From Actinokineospora auranticolor (GTDB taxonomy: Bacteria; Actinomycetota; Actinomycetes; Mycobacteriales; Pseudonocardiaceae), in contig NZ_PTIX01000023.1 in assembly GCF_002934265.1 (NCBI RefSeq), positions 45,597-109,596 on the forward strand: a stretch of DNA of 64,000 bases, in the 5' to 3' direction. Positions 53,474 to 63,272 of this stretch are shown piece after piece. The notes beneath the pieces were generated by a model. It made no database searches. It saw only the letters and a program-made list of their open reading frames with translations, and was not told where the DNA came from. The stretch's first letter is position 1. Every line of letters begins with the position of its first letter. The position numbers and the translations under genes are program-made.

Positions 53474-54390
53474 GCGGGGATGAAGAGCCGCAGCAGCAGC
53501 CACGAGACGACCGCGGACGGCAGCAGCGAGTCCATCCGGTCCATCAGGCCGCCGTGGCCGGGCAGCAGCGTGCCCATGTCCTTGATGCCCAGGTCGCGCT
53601 TGATCACCGACTCCACCAGGTCGCCCAGGGTGGCGGTGGCGACCAGGGCGGCGCCGAAGAGCACGCCCTGCCACCACCGGCCGTCGAGCATCAGGGTGAC
53701 CGTCAACCCACCCGCGACGACACCGGCGACCAGCGAACCGGCGAAGCCCTCCCAGGACTTCTTCGGGCTGATCGTCGGTGCCATCGGGTGCTTGCCGAAC
53801 AGCACACCGGCGATGTAGCCGCCGGTGTCCGAGCTGACCACGAGGATGAGGAAGCACAGCACCCGGTCGGTGCCGTCCGCGGGCAGCACCAGCATCGCCG
53901 CGAACGCCGCGAAGAGCGGCACGTAGGCCGCGGTGAACACCGAGGCCGTGGCGTCGCGCAGGTAGTTCTCGACGCCACCGCGCAGCCGCCACAGCAGGCA
54001 GGCCAGGATCGTGACGACGAACGCGGCGAGCACCCCGTCGCGGCCGAACGGCCACGACAGCCACACCATCGCCTGACCGCCGAGCAGCACCGGCCAGCGG
54101 GCCACGTCGATGTCCGCGCCCCGCTTGAGCGCGCCCGCCAACTCCCAGGTGGCGACCGCGACGGCGACGGCGACGACGCCGACGAAGCTCTGGCGCACGG
54201 TCAGCAGGGACAGCAGCAGCACCGCGCCGAGGCCGACCCCGACCCCGATCGCGGCGGGCAGGTCGCGCCCGGCCCGCGGCGACTTCGCCACCGGCTGCTG
54301 CCCGGCGTTCCCGACCGTCACCGGTGGATCCCCGACCGACTCATGCTCCAGCTCCCCAACGGGCCCGGCCACCATGTGCGCGTTCCTCAT
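53470..54390 (-). CDS. cdsA: Phosphatidate cytidylyltransferase
   Basis: A 306-residue membrane enzyme that makes CDP-diacylglycerol from phosphatidate and CTP. About eight membrane helices follow a polar N-terminus of 45 residues. The family signature near the C-terminus is GDLVESVIKRDLGIKDMGTL with LLPGHGGLMDRMDSLL. It lies 22 bp downstream of frr in the conserved tsf/pyrH-frr-cdsA order. Confidence 0.95.
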   Translation of the reverse strand: MRNAHMVAGPVGELEHESVGDPPVTVGNAGQQPVAKSPRAGRDLPAAIGVGVGLGAVLLLSLLTVRQSFVGVVAVAVAVATWELAGALKRGADIDVARWPVLLGGQAMVWLSWPFGRDGVLAAFVVTILACLLWRLRGGVENYLRDATASVFTAAYVPLFAAFAAMLVLPADGTDRVLCFLILVVSSDTGGYIAGVLFGKHPMAPTISPKKSWEGFAGSLVAGVVAGGLTVTLMLDGRWWQGVLFGAALVATATLGDLVESVIKRDLGIKDMGTLLPGHGGLMDRMDSLLPSAVVSWLLLRLFIPA

Positions 54391-54412
54391 CTACGCCGAG
54401 ATCGTGCCGAGG

Positions 54413-54970
54413 TCAGACCTCCAGCAGCTCGGCTTCCTTGTGCTTGACCAGCTCTTCGACCTGGTGGACGTACTTGTCCGTGAGGTTCTGCAGCTCCTTC
54501 TCCGCCCGCACGACGTCGTCCTCGCCGGACTCGCCGTCCTTGACCAGGCGGTCGAGCTCCTCCTTGGCCTTGCGGCGGACGTTGCGGATGGAGATCTTCG
54601 CGTCCTCGCCCTTGGTCTTGGCGACCTTGACCATCTCCCGGCGGCGCTCCTCGGAGAGCTGGGGGATGACCACGCGGATGATCGTGCCGTCGTTGCTCGG
54701 GTTGACGCCCAGGTCCGAGTCGCGGATGGCCTTCTCGATGGCGTTGAGCGAGCTGGCGTCGTAGGGCTTGATGATCGCCAGGCGGGGCTCGGGGATGTTG
54801 ACGCTGGCCGCCTGGTTGAGCGGCGTGTACGTCCCGTAGTACTCGAAGGTGATCCGGGAGAACATCGCCGGAGTCGCCCGGCCGGTGCGCACCGCGCCGA
54901 GGTCGTCCTTGGCCACCGTCACCGCTTTTTCCATCTTCTCCTCGGCGTCGAGGAGTGTGTCGTCGATCAA
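54413..54970 (-). CDS. frr: Ribosome recycling factor
   Basis: A 185-residue protein that, with EF-G, splits post-termination ribosomes. The whole sequence fits [23 protein letters not shown] at the start, [17 protein letters not shown] near residue 32, [20 protein letters not shown] near residue 95 and a C-terminal three-helix bundle. The start is a TTG at 54970 with AAGGAG six bases upstream, chosen because it gives the exact RRF length; an ATG 15 codons upstream would add non-family residues. It lies 41 bp downstream of pyrH. Confidence 0.97.
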   Translation of the reverse strand: MIDDTLLDAEEKMEKAVTVAKDDLGAVRTGRATPAMFSRITFEYYGTYTPLNQAASVNIPEPRLAIIKPYDASSLNAIEKAIRDSDLGVNPSNDGTIIRVVIPQLSEERRREMVKVAKTKGEDAKISIRNVRRKAKEELDRLVKDGESGEDDVVRAEKELQNLTDKYVHQVEELVKHKEAELLEV

Positions 54971-55011
54971 GGGGGCTCCTTGTCCATCTCCCGGTCGGTG
55001 GCCCGGCCGGG

Positions 55012-55737
55012 TCACGCAGTGGGCGTGCTGACCAGCGTGCCGATCCTCTCACCACGCACGGCGCGGGCGATGTTCCCCTCCGTCAGGAGGTTGAACACGA
55101 TGATCGGCATGTTGTTGTCCATACACAGGCTGAAGGCGGTCGCGTCGGCCACCTTGAGGTTGCGCTCGAGCACCTCGCGGTGGGTGATGTCGGTGAACAT
55201 CTTCGCGTTCGGGTCGAGGCGCGGGTCGGCGTCGTACACGCCGTCCACGGCCTTGGCCATCAGCACCGCGTCGCAGCCGATCTCCAGCGCGCGCTGGGCG
55301 GCGGCGGTGTCGGTGGAGAAGTAGGGCATGCCCACCCCGCACCCGAAGATCACCACGCGGCCCTTCTCCAGGTGCCGCTCGGCCCGGCGCGGGATGTAGG
55401 GCTCGGCGACCTGGCCCATGGTGATGGCGGTCTGCACCCGGGTGTCGATGCCTTCCTTCTCCAGGAAGTCCTGCAGCGCCAGGCAGTTCATCACCGTGCC
55501 CAGCATCGCCATGTAGTCGGCGCGGTCGCGGTCCATGCCGCGCTGGCTCAGCTCCGCGCCGCGGAAGAAGTTGCCGCCACCGATCACGATGGAGGTCTGC
55601 ACGCCGCCGCGCACCACGTCGGCGACCTGCCGGGCGACGGTGTACACCACATCGGGGTCGACGCCGATCTCGCCGCCGCCGAACATCTCGCCGCCGAGCT
55701 TGAGCAGCACGCGGCGGAAACTGCCGTTCTGAGTCAC
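55012..55737 (-). CDS. pyrH: UMP kinase
   Basis: A 241-residue amino-acid-kinase-fold enzyme that phosphorylates UMP. The N-terminus [17 protein letters not shown] has the nucleotide-binding Lys and Gly-Gly (the usual Ser of LKLSGE is Gly here). [18 protein letters not shown] and the C-terminal [20 protein letters not shown] with NMPIIVFNL are diagnostic. It lies 41 bp upstream of frr and 88 bp downstream of tsf behind a terminator. Confidence 0.97.
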   Translation of the reverse strand: MTQNGSFRRVLLKLGGEMFGGGEIGVDPDVVYTVARQVADVVRGGVQTSIVIGGGNFFRGAELSQRGMDRDRADYMAMLGTVMNCLALQDFLEKEGIDTRVQTAITMGQVAEPYIPRRAERHLEKGRVVIFGCGVGMPYFSTDTAAAQRALEIGCDAVLMAKAVDGVYDADPRLDPNAKMFTDITHREVLERNLKVADATAFSLCMDNNMPIIVFNLLTEGNIARAVRGERIGTLVSTPTA

Positions 55738-55761
55738 GTCGTAGACCCCTCCTCGTGACTA

Positions 55762-55793
55762 TGCCCCGCCCTCGGGGAACCGAGGACGGGGCA
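55762..55793 (-). terminator. Hairpin terminator between tsf and pyrH
   Basis: TGCCCCG-C-CCTCGG (55762-55775), loop GGAA, CCGAGG-A-CGGGGCA (55780-55793): a 13-bp stem with one mismatch. It lies 30 bp after the tsf stop on the minus strand and should separate rpsB-tsf from pyrH-frr-cdsA transcription, at least partly. Confidence 0.7.
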
Positions 55794-55825
55794 CAACCCT
55801 AATCACTCCAGGCGGCGCGGGCGGG

Positions 55826-56641
55826 TCAGGACTGGCCGACCTCGAACCGCGCGAAGCGGGTCACGGTGACCCCGGCCTCGTCCAGCAGCGCCTTGACCGA
55901 CTTCTTCGAGTCGAACACCGAGGACTGCTCGGTGAGCACGACGTCCTTGTAGAAGCCGTTGACCCGACCCTCGACGATCTTGGGCAGGGCCGCCTCCGGC
56001 TTGCCCTCCTCGCGGGCGGTCTCCTCTGCGATGCGCTTCTCGCTGGCCACGAGGTCCGCCGGGACCTCGTCGCGGGTGACGAAGCGCGGCTTCATCGCGG
56101 CGATCTGCTGGGCGGTCTGCTTGGCCGCCTCCTCGCCCGCGCCGGTGTACTCGACCAGCACACCGACCGCCGGGGGCAGATCGGACGAGCGGCGGTGCAG
56201 GTACAGGCTGACCGTGCCGGTGAAGTTCGCGACCCGGCGCAGCTCCAGCTTCTCGCCGATCTTCGCCGAGAGGGCCTGCACGGCCTCCTCGACGGTGCCG
56301 CCGTCGAGCGGAGCGCCCTTGAGGGCGTCGAGGTCGGTGGCGCCGGAGGCCTGCGCGGCGGCGACGACCTTGTCCGCCAGCTCCTGGAACTCCTCGTTCT
56401 TGGCAACGAAGTCGGTCTCGCAGTTCAGCTCGACCAGGACACCGTCCTTGGCGGCGACCAGGCCCTGGGCGGTGGCGCGCTCAGCGCGCTTGCCGACGTC
56501 CTTGGCGCCCTTGATCCGCAGGATCTCGACTGCCTTGTCGAAGTCGCCGTCGGTCTCGGTGAGCGCCTTCTTGCAGTCCATCATGCCTGCGCCGGTCAGC
56601 TCCCGGAGCCGCTTGACGTCGGCGGCGGTGATGTTCGACAT
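55826..56641 (-). CDS. tsf: Translation elongation factor Ts
   Basis: A 271-residue nucleotide-exchange factor for EF-Tu. N-terminal signature: [20 protein letters not shown] and [19 protein letters not shown]. The second signature is [18 protein letters not shown]. The C-terminal [20 protein letters not shown] is also standard. The length is normal for actinobacteria. It lies 84 bp downstream of rpsB, separated by a strong hairpin. Confidence 0.98.
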   Translation of the reverse strand: MSNITAADVKRLRELTGAGMMDCKKALTETDGDFDKAVEILRIKGAKDVGKRAERATAQGLVAAKDGVLVELNCETDFVAKNEEFQELADKVVAAAQASGATDLDALKGAPLDGGTVEEAVQALSAKIGEKLELRRVANFTGTVSLYLHRRSSDLPPAVGVLVEYTGAGEEAAKQTAQQIAAMKPRFVTRDEVPADLVASEKRIAEETAREEGKPEAALPKIVEGRVNGFYKDVVLTEQSSVFDSKKSVKALLDEAGVTVTRFARFEVGQS

Positions 56642-56688
56642 CGTGCGTTTTCCGTCCTTCTTCGGGTACGCGCGTGGGTGTGGCGAAA

Positions 56689-56717
56689 CCCCGGCGGGCA
56701 GTACGCGCCCGCCGGGG
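56689..56717 (-). terminator. Attenuator-like hairpin between rpsB and tsf
   Basis: CCCCGGCGGGC (56689-56699) and GCCCGCCGGGG (56707-56717) form a perfect 11-bp stem with a 7-nt loop, 8 bp after the rpsB stop. A partial terminator here would lower tsf relative to rpsB, as is common in this operon. Confidence 0.65.
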
Positions 56718-56725
56718 TCGGTGGA

Positions 56726-57580
56726 TCAGGACTCCGCAGGGGCCTCGGCGGCCGGGGCCTCGGCAGCGGGCGCCTCAGCGGCCGGCGCGGCGGCGGCGGG
56801 GGCGTCGGCACCCGCGAGCAGGTCCTGCTCCCACTCGGCCAGCGGCTCGTTGCTCGCGCCGACCTCGGGCTTGTCGCCGCCGCCACGCGCACCGGAACGG
56901 GCGATGAGCCCGGCGGCGGCGGCCTCGGCGACGACCTTGGTCAGCAGCGCGGCCGAGCGGATCGCGTCGTCGTTGCCCGGGATCGGGTAGTCGACCTCGT
57001 CGGGGTCGCAGTTCGTGTCGAGGATCGCCACGATCGGGATGTTGAGCTTGCGCGCCTCGCCGACGGCGATGTGCTCCTTCTTGGTGTCCACGATCCAGAT
57101 GGCGGATGGGACCTTCGCCATGTCGCGGATACCGCCGAGGGTGCGCTCCAGCTTGTCCTTCTCACGGGTCAGCATCAGGATCTCCTTCTTGGTGAGACCC
57201 TGGAAGCCGCCGGTCTGCTCCATCGCCTCGAGCTCCTTGAGGCGCTGCAGGCGCTTGTGCACGGTGGAGAAGTTGGTGAGCATGCCGCCCAGCCAGCGCT
57301 GGTTGACGAACGGCATCCCGACGCGCAGCGCCTCGTTGGCGATGGCCTCCTGCGCCTGCTTCTTGGTGCCGACGAACAGGATGGAGCCGCCGTGCGCGAC
57401 GGTCTCCTTCACGAACTCGTACGCGCGGTCGATGTAGGTCAGCGTCTGCCGCAGGTCGATGATGTAGATACCGTTGCGGTCAGTGAGGATGTAGCGCTTC
57501 ATCTTCGGGTTCCAGCGGCGGGTCTGGTGCCCGAAGTGCACGCCGGAATCCAGCAACTGCTTCATGGTGACGACGGCCAT
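56726..57580 (-). CDS. rpsB: 30S ribosomal protein S2
   Basis: A 284-residue ribosomal protein. The N-terminus [20 protein letters not shown] and later [20 protein letters not shown] and [20 protein letters not shown] are diagnostic. The C-terminus after residue 250 is a low-complexity Ala/Pro/Glu-rich tail built of AAEAP-type repeats, common in actinobacterial S2. AGAGGTG precedes the ATG. It heads the rpsB-tsf operon behind a long 5'-leader. Confidence 0.98.
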   Translation of the reverse strand: MAVVTMKQLLDSGVHFGHQTRRWNPKMKRYILTDRNGIYIIDLRQTLTYIDRAYEFVKETVAHGGSILFVGTKKQAQEAIANEALRVGMPFVNQRWLGGMLTNFSTVHKRLQRLKELEAMEQTGGFQGLTKKEILMLTREKDKLERTLGGIRDMAKVPSAIWIVDTKKEHIAVGEARKLNIPIVAILDTNCDPDEVDYPIPGNDDAIRSAALLTKVVAEAAAAGLIARSGARGGGDKPEVGASNEPLAEWEQDLLAGADAPAAAAPAAEAPAAEAPAAEAPAES

Positions 57581-57933
57581 GGCCGGTTTCGCACCTCTTC
57601 GTTCAGGCGCCCCGGGTTCGACCCCGGAACGCGGCTGCGGTTGTCGCCGCGAACCCCGGTGGGTTCACGGCCCTGGTGCCGAGCGGACACCCGGACCCGC
57701 TGGTGGCGAACACCATCGAGACCGCCGGGCGTCGGTCGCCGAGACCCGCGCGGGGCCTCGGACGCGCACTGGCACGCGAAGTCGCCCCATGGAGCCACAG
57801 GGCGCGGGCAAAGTGTACGCCGATCGGTCTCGGATCCTTGAATCGGACCGGCGAGTTATCCACATACCGCCGCCCCATCCACAGATCCCACCGACCGATT
57901 GGCTCACCCCCACCACCCGGGCAAACTAGCCAC
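57581..57933. promoter_or_regulatory. Divergent rpsB / M23 peptidase control region
   Basis: On the minus strand a -10-like TACACT (complement of 57812-57817) would give rpsB a 5'-leader of about 225 nt. The leader is rich in potential stems, including the G/C-rich hairpin around 57611-57631 (CCCCGGG...CCCGG). Long rpsB leaders often bind S2 for autoregulation. On the plus strand I see no clear -10/-35 for the peptidase. Confidence 0.4.
57856..57864 (+). promoter_or_regulatory. Perfect DnaA box TTATCCACA
   Basis: TTATCCACA, identical to the classic high-affinity DnaA box, lies between the divergent rpsB and M23 peptidase genes, and a partial second site (ATCCACAG) follows 13 bp later. It overlaps the likely promoter region of rpsB. 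Confidence 0.35.
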
Positions 57934-58503
57934 ATGCCCACTGACCAGCCAAAACGTCGCCTTTTCGGGCTGATCTGCGCCTTGCTGGCGCTGCTCACCA
58001 GCGCCACCCCGCTCAGCGCCGCCCCGCCCGCACCACCCCCGGCAGCCGCGACCACACCACCCGCCTTCCTCTCGCCCCTGCAACCACCCCGCCCCCCGAC
58101 CAGGGCGTTCCAGGCCCCGGCCACCCCCTACGGCCCAGGCCACCGAGGCGTCGACCTGCCCGGAGCCGCCAACGAGCAAGTCCACGCGGCAGCGGACGGC
58201 CTGATCACCTACGCCGCCGACTTGGCCGGTCGAGGCGTGATCGCCATCGACCACCCCAACCACCTGCGCACCACCTACGAACCCGTAACCCCAACGGTCA
58301 CGGCCGGTGCGGCTGTCCTCCGAGGCGAGCAGATCGGCCTCCTACAACCAGGCCACCCAGGCTGCCCCCCAGCCACACCCGCCTGCCTCCACTGGGGCCT
58401 CCGACGCGGCCGGACGTACCTGAACCCGATGTTCCTGCTCCACCGCCCACGCGTCCGCCTCCTGCCCGACCCGGTCGCCGCTCCCGGTCGAGGTCCGCCT
58501 TGA
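57934..58503 (+). CDS. Secreted M23-family (LytM-type) peptidase
   Basis: A 189-residue protein with a signal peptide (about residues 1-30, LFGLICALLALLTSATPLSA), a Pro-rich linker to residue 65 and an M23 domain. Zinc and active-site motifs are GPGHRGVDLPG (HxxxD) and CLHWGLRRG (HxH-type, here LHW). The second motif has Leu-His, so the first His of HxH is replaced by Leu, as in some inactive or divergent LytM proteins. The position next to rpsB matches M. tuberculosis Rv2891. It probably acts on, or binds, peptidoglycan. Confidence 0.85.
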   Translation: MPTDQPKRRLFGLICALLALLTSATPLSAAPPAPPPAAATTPPAFLSPLQPPRPPTRAFQAPATPYGPGHRGVDLPGAANEQVHAAADGLITYAADLAGRGVIAIDHPNHLRTTYEPVTPTVTAGAAVLRGEQIGLLQPGHPGCPPATPACLHWGLRRGRTYLNPMFLLHRPRVRLLPDPVAAPGRGPP

Positions 58504-58540
58504 ACAGGCAACCCACGGCCACCACACTCCGAGCCACCTC

Positions 58541-59600
58541 GTCAGGCAAGGCGTGCGTGTGGATCCCCGCCAGAGAGCCGCGAGACCGCCGCGGTGGGGT
58601 GACCGGGGCGACCACCTCGGCCTTTCGCGGACTATGCGAGCCACTTCATCCGGCCCGACAGGGGCGCGTGGGCGTCGCCGCCGCACAGGAGAAGCGGCGG
58701 TGCCCACTGCGATGGGGTGACCCGGGTGACCACCTCAGCCTTCGCGGTCAGGCATCCCGCATGGAGCGGATCCCCCGGTACGCCTCGACCACGCAACCTC
58801 GCGGACTGCGTGAACCACCTCATCCGGCCTGACAAGGGCCGGCGGGTGGGTGTCGCCGCCGTACGGCGATACCCACTGCGGTGGGGTGACCGGGCAACCA
58901 CCTCGGCCGCCGGCGATCGAGGCATCCCGCACCGAGAGCCCTGAGTTCTACTCCCGATTCGATGGCCCCAGCCGTGGCTAGGCACTCCGCGATGCCCCGG
59001 TCATGCCGACGCACCGCGCGCCACCTCATCCGCATCCCGAGTCGGCAAGGCGTGCCGAGCCAGCCCTCGCCGCCGCACCGCTGGGCGGCGTGGCCCGGCG
59101 CGGTGACCCGGCACCTACCTCGTCCGCCGGCGATCGAGACATCCCGAACTGAGCGATCCTCAGAATTCGACTCCACCCCGATCCGAGTGCGTGACAGCGG
59201 CCCGAGTCGCACAGGCACTTCCCGACCACCGGGCCATGCCGACGCCCTTCAAGACACCTCGTTCGACAAGCGCGCCGAACTGGTCCTCACCACGGGGCGA
59301 CAAGACCTGGCGATCGCCTCCGCCACGAGCAGTCGGAGCAACTCTCGCAGCACGATCTCCCAAGTTCGACTCCTCCACGGCTCGACGCCCTGGTCGTTGC
59401 CCATCTCGACCAGGCACTACCCGGTCGCCCCACTGGGGCTGACGCGCCTTGAGTCGCCTCGTCCGACAAGGCGTGCCGCGCCGGGCCGCACCGCTGGGCG
59501 GTGCGGCCCGGCGCGGTGCGGCACCTTAGCGTCCACCTCGGCCGCTGGCAGGCGAGGCATCTCGCGTGGGGCGGTCGCCCAGACCAGTGGCTCCTCGTTC
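58541..59600. repeat. Gene-free region of 5-6 degenerate copies of a 170-200-bp repeat
   Basis: Copies begin near 58541, 58645, 58815, 59022, 59264 and 59455 with anchors of the type CACCTCATCCGGCC(T)GACA, then GGTGTCGCCGCCG, GTGGGGTGACCGGG, CACCTCGGCC and GGCGATCGAGGCATCCCG. The third (58815-58962) and fourth (59022-59185) copies are the most complete and continue into GAGTTCTACTCC-like sequence. Open frames here are short and shift between copies, so the region appears non-coding. The unit is unrelated to the arrays at 7.1-8.7 and 24.2-24.6 kb. From 59600 to whiG at 59720 nothing is recognised. Confidence 0.7.
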
Positions 59601-59719
59601 GCACCGTGGGCGCTCGCTCTCCTGGCATCGGCCACGTGGGCGCGCCGGTGCCCGGGAGGTAAGTGCGCATGTCAGCCATGTGCCGGCTGCGGACCGGGTG
59701 GTCGCGCGCCGCCCGGGCG

Positions 59720-60655
59720 TCAGACGTCGACGGTTTCCATCAGTTTCGCGCGCAGGCGCAAGACCGCTCGGGTGTGCAGTTGGCACACGCGGGACTCGGT
59801 CACGCCGAGGACGCGACCGATCTCGGCGAGGGTGAGGTTCTCGAAGTAGTAGAGGGTGACCACGACCCGGTCGCGTTCCACGAGCAGGCCGATGGCCTCG
59901 GCGAGCTGGCGGCGGTTGTCCTGGTCGACCAGCAGCGCGACCGGGTCCTCGGCGGCCTCGTCCTCCAGGACGTCGGCCAGCGAGTTCACCCCGCGACCGG
60001 CGGCGGCCAGTTCGTCGAGGGCCACGACGCTGGTGAGTTGCAACTGGGCGTAGACGTCGCGCAGTTCGCCGACGGAGAGGCCGAGTTCACCCGCGAGTTC
60101 GGCGTCGGTCGGGGTGCGCTGCAGTTTGGCGCCGAGCCGCTCGATGCCGCGTTCCACCTCGCGGGCCCGGCCGCGCACGGTGCGCGGCACCCAGTCCTGG
60201 GCGCGCAGGTCGTCGAGGATGGCGCCGCGGATGCGCTGCATGGCGTAGGTCTCGAACTTCAGGCCGCGCTCGGGCTCGAACTTCTCGATGGCGTCGACGA
60301 GCCCGAAGATGCCGGACTGGATCAGGTCGGAGACGTCGACGTGCGCGGGCAGACCGGTGCCGACCCGGCCCGCGACGTACTTGACCAGCGGCGCGTAGTG
60401 CAGGACGAGGCGGTCGCGCAGCACCTGCGCGCGCTCCTCACCGAATCGCCGCCAGAGCGCGACGATGCCCGCCTCCACGTCGTCGGCGGTGCGGTGGTCG
60501 CCGGGCAGCACACCGGATGCCCGGCCCTCGCCGTAGGGGGCGGCGCGGCCGTTCACCTGGTTCGCGGAGCCACCGGCGGTGGACACCCGGGAGGGTTCCA
60601 CCGGTGCCCGAGAACCATTCCCGGTGTCATCGGGAACGGGGGTGGGTTCGGTCAT
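59720..60655 (-). CDS. whiG: WhiG/FliA-type sigma factor
   Basis: A 311-residue sigma-70-family factor of the FliA/WhiG subgroup, which in Streptomyces controls early sporulation of aerial hyphae. Region 2 contains [20 protein letters not shown] and [20 protein letters not shown], with [20 protein letters not shown] as region 2.3-2.4. Region 3 follows with [20 protein letters not shown]. Region 4 is [20 protein letters not shown] and [18 protein letters not shown]. The first 45 residues are a polar extension. The start overlaps the xerC stop by 29 bp. Other FliA-like sigma factors are possible, but the rpsB neighbourhood matches streptomycete whiG. Confidence 0.92.
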   Translation of the reverse strand: MTEPTPVPDDTGNGSRAPVEPSRVSTAGGSANQVNGRAAPYGEGRASGVLPGDHRTADDVEAGIVALWRRFGEERAQVLRDRLVLHYAPLVKYVAGRVGTGLPAHVDVSDLIQSGIFGLVDAIEKFEPERGLKFETYAMQRIRGAILDDLRAQDWVPRTVRGRAREVERGIERLGAKLQRTPTDAELAGELGLSVGELRDVYAQLQLTSVVALDELAAAGRGVNSLADVLEDEAAEDPVALLVDQDNRRQLAEAIGLLVERDRVVVTLYYFENLTLAEIGRVLGVTESRVCQLHTRAVLRLRAKLMETVDV

Positions 60656-61841
60656 GGATCGCCTTCAGCCGTTCGACGGTCACGTGGGTGTAAAGCTGGG
60701 TTGTTGAGAGCGTAGCGTGACCGAGTAACTCCTGGACGCTACGAAGGTCGGCACCTCCTTCGAGCAGGTGTGTCGCCGCTGAGTGACGGAGGCCGTGGGG
60801 CCCCAGGTCCGGCGCACCCGGGACAGCGGCCACCACATCGTGCACGATACGCCGTACGGCGGTGGCGTGGAGCCGTCCGCCGCGGATCCCCAGCAACAGT
60901 GCCGGCGGGGAATCGGCCCCGACAAGTGACGGACGGCCCTGGTCCAGCCACTGGACGACGGCGTCGTGGGCGGGCACGCCGAACGGCACGGTCCGTTCGC
61001 GCCCACCCTTGCCCAGCACCCGCACCAGCCGCGATCGGAGATCGACGTCGTCCACGTCGAGCCCGCAGAGCTCGGACACCCGGACCCCGGTCGCGTACAG
61101 CAACTCGACGATGGCGTGATCACGCAGTGCGACCGGGTCCAGTTCCCGCGCGCCACCAGCGGCCGCGGACATCACCGCGCCTGCCTGGTCCTGCCGCAAC
61201 ACCGACGGCAGCACCCGGTGCCGCCGGGGGGCGACCAGCCGCGCACCCACGTCGACACCCAGGTGACCGCGCCGCTGCGCCCAGGCGGTGAACCCGCGCG
61301 CCCCGGCCGCGCGCCGGGCCAATGTCGTCCGCCCCGCTCCCCCGTCGCGCTGCGCGGCCAACCAGGCGCGCATCCCGGGCAGGTCCACACCGACGTCCAA
61401 CACCCCACCCGGCACCTGCGCACCGTGATCGGCGGGCGCCCCGCCGCTCACGGACCCCACCGGGTGATCGTTGTGTTCACAACTCCCAGGGTCGCTCGAA
61501 CAAGAGCCGACGTTTCCCGCCCCGCCCACCGCTTCCTTACCCCGATCGAGCACCCCACCCCCCCGACCAGGGGAATCAACACCCACCTCCACACCCAGGG
61601 AATCACTCGATCGAGTTGTTTCTCCCTCACCCGGGTTGCCCGAATCGGCGTACAGGAAGCCCAAGAGCGAGACCACGTCCCCGACGTACGCCCGCACCGT
61701 GTTGGCCGAGAGCCCACGTTCCAGCCCGAGGTGGCGCTCGTACTCGTCGACCACCCCCCGCACCGGCGCGGGCAACCCACCCCGAACCCGAAGAAGATCG
61801 ACCCGAGGCGACTGGCGAGGAGAACGCGGCACTCTCGCCAC
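60627..61841 (-). CDS. xerC: Tyrosine recombinase XerC with an internal insertion of about 85 residues
   Basis: A 404-residue recombinase that resolves chromosome dimers at dif with XerD. The C-terminal catalytic domain is intact: Arg in [17 protein letters not shown], Lys in [14 protein letters not shown], HxxR in [18 protein letters not shown], and the final His-Tyr in [16 protein letters not shown]. The N-terminal core-binding domain (about 28-66) is interrupted after GFLYAD by residues about 67-150, which are rich in Gly, Ser, Asp and His and look disordered. The standard sequence resumes at [15 protein letters not shown]. Normal XerC is about 300 residues. The insert (61392-61643) stays in frame and has lower G+C and unusual codons. 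Confidence 0.9.
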   Translation of the reverse strand: MARVPRSPRQSPRVDLLRVRGGLPAPVRGVVDEYERHLGLERGLSANTVRAYVGDVVSLLGFLYADSGNPGEGETTRSSDSLGVEVGVDSPGRGGGVLDRGKEAVGGAGNVGSCSSDPGSCEHNDHPVGSVSGGAPADHGAQVPGGVLDVGVDLPGMRAWLAAQRDGGAGRTTLARRAAGARGFTAWAQRRGHLGVDVGARLVAPRRHRVLPSVLRQDQAGAVMSAAAGGARELDPVALRDHAIVELLYATGVRVSELCGLDVDDVDLRSRLVRVLGKGGRERTVPFGVPAHDAVVQWLDQGRPSLVGADSPPALLLGIRGGRLHATAVRRIVHDVVAAVPGAPDLGPHGLRHSAATHLLEGGADLRSVQELLGHATLSTTQLYTHVTVERLKAIHDRTHPRSR

Positions 61842-61964
61842 GCTGATCCACCCGACGCCCCCCGTCAAGCATCGCCACGCCCTCATCCCACATGGCCGCC
61901 TCCAGCCCAGGCGAAAATCCGGCGCAGCACACACAACCCGCCCGGGTCTTGGGCAGCCGCCCGG

Positions 61965-63095
61965 TCAGCGTTTTGGACCCAGCCAGCCCTCCTCACCGCT
62001 CCGCGTCAGGCCCATCAGTTCCAGTTCGGGCAGCAGTGCGCGGACGCGGTCGAGCGGGACGCCGGAGTCGCGGGAGATCGCGTCGACCAGTCGGGGTTCG
62101 CGTGGGCTCAGGGCGTCGAGCACCCGGACGGCCGCGTCGCCCAGTCGGTCGGAGGGGCGTTCGGGTGCGTTCTCCGGTGACGCCAGTTCGCCGATGGCGC
62201 CGATCGCCTCAAGGACGGTGGCCGAGGAGGTGGCCACCTGGGCCGTTCCGCTGCGCAGGAGGTCGTGGCAGCCCTGGGACATGGTGGAGTTGACCGGCCC
62301 CGGTACGGCCAACAGCGGCTTCCCCAGCGCGGCGGCTGATGAGGCGGTGTTCCGCGCGCCGCTGCGCGCCCCCGCCTCCACGACCACCGTGCCCTGGGCC
62401 AACGCCGCGATGAGGCGGTTGCGGACCAGGAAGCGGAACCTCGCTGGAGACGTGCCCGGCGGGTATTCGCTCACGACCGCGCCTGTCTCCGCGATCCGCT
62501 GGAGCAAGGTCGTGTGCGCGGTCGGGTAGCTGATGTCGACACCGCAGGCCAAGACGGCGATCGTCGTACCGCCCGCCGCCAACGCACCCCGGTGCGCCGC
62601 GCTGTCGATGCCGAAGGCCGCGCCCGACACGATCGCGGCCCCGGCCTGGACGAGGTCGTACGCGAACTCCGCCGCCACTGTCTCCCCGTACGGGGTCGCC
62701 GCCCGCGCACCGACGATCGCGACGGACCGCTGCAGCACCTCGTCGAGCGACACCGCCCCACGCACCCACAAACCCAACGGCGGCCCGGCCCACCGCAGCC
62801 CCCGGTTGCGGGCATTGGCCAAGCACAACAACGGCCATGACGGCCACTCGGGATCTTCGGGGACCACCAACCGAGCCCCCACCTCCGCCGCCCTGGCGAG
62901 ATCGGCCTCCGCCAACTCCACCCCTTCCCGCGCCGAGGTCTCGTCCCGAACCCCACTGGGCACATCCCCACCCCGAACCCGCGCCGCCGCCGCGACCGGC
63001 CCCACCCGCTCGACAAGCGCCCCCAACGCCACCCCGGGCGCCTCGGCGACCCGCATCAAAAACGCCCGCGCGAGCTGGATCTCGTCAGCACTCAC
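61965..63095 (-). CDS. dprA: DNA-processing protein DprA/Smf
   Basis: A 376-residue protein that loads RecA on incoming single-stranded DNA in transformable bacteria and is conserved also in others. N-terminal SAM-like helices cover about residues 1-80, and the Rossmann-type DNA_processg_A domain about 85-300. Its motifs are VAIVGARAATPYGETVAAEF, AIVSGAAFGIDSAAHRGAL, ACGVDISYPTAHTTLLQRIA and GSRSGARNT-like VVEAGARSGARNTASSAAAL. A C-terminal winged-helix segment follows (DALSPREPRLVDAISRDSG). GTG 63095 was preferred to a TTG six codons upstream. It lies 123 bp upstream of xerC. comM, usual just upstream of dprA, is missing here. Confidence 0.95.
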   Translation of the reverse strand: MSADEIQLARAFLMRVAEAPGVALGALVERVGPVAAAARVRGGDVPSGVRDETSAREGVELAEADLARAAEVGARLVVPEDPEWPSWPLLCLANARNRGLRWAGPPLGLWVRGAVSLDEVLQRSVAIVGARAATPYGETVAAEFAYDLVQAGAAIVSGAAFGIDSAAHRGALAAGGTTIAVLACGVDISYPTAHTTLLQRIAETGAVVSEYPPGTSPARFRFLVRNRLIAALAQGTVVVEAGARSGARNTASSAAALGKPLLAVPGPVNSTMSQGCHDLLRSGTAQVATSSATVLEAIGAIGELASPENAPERPSDRLGDAAVRVLDALSPREPRLVDAISRDSGVPLDRVRALLPELELMGLTRSGEEGWLGPKR

Positions 63096-63272
63096 CGCGC
63101 ACCTCGTCGACAACTGCGAACGTCTCGGCAGGCGAGCGCGACAGTCGGTTGCCGCCTATCCGAGGTGGGAACGGTCGTGGCTGAGCCGCCAAGCGAACCC
63201 GGCCCGGCTGCGCGACGACCATCTCCAGCCTGCGCAACGCATACGACTTCCGCACGGTCGTCGGCACCCGTG

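Noticed and set aside
57605..57640. tRNA gene suggested by a GGGTTCGACCCC T-arm-like sequence
   Set aside because: No matching acceptor, D or anticodon arms and no CCA can be placed around it. It is more likely a hairpin in the rpsB leader.
60627..61841. Phage or integrative-element integrase
   Set aside because: The gene is in the conserved xerC-dprA context with XerC-type motifs, and no att sites or phage genes are nearby.
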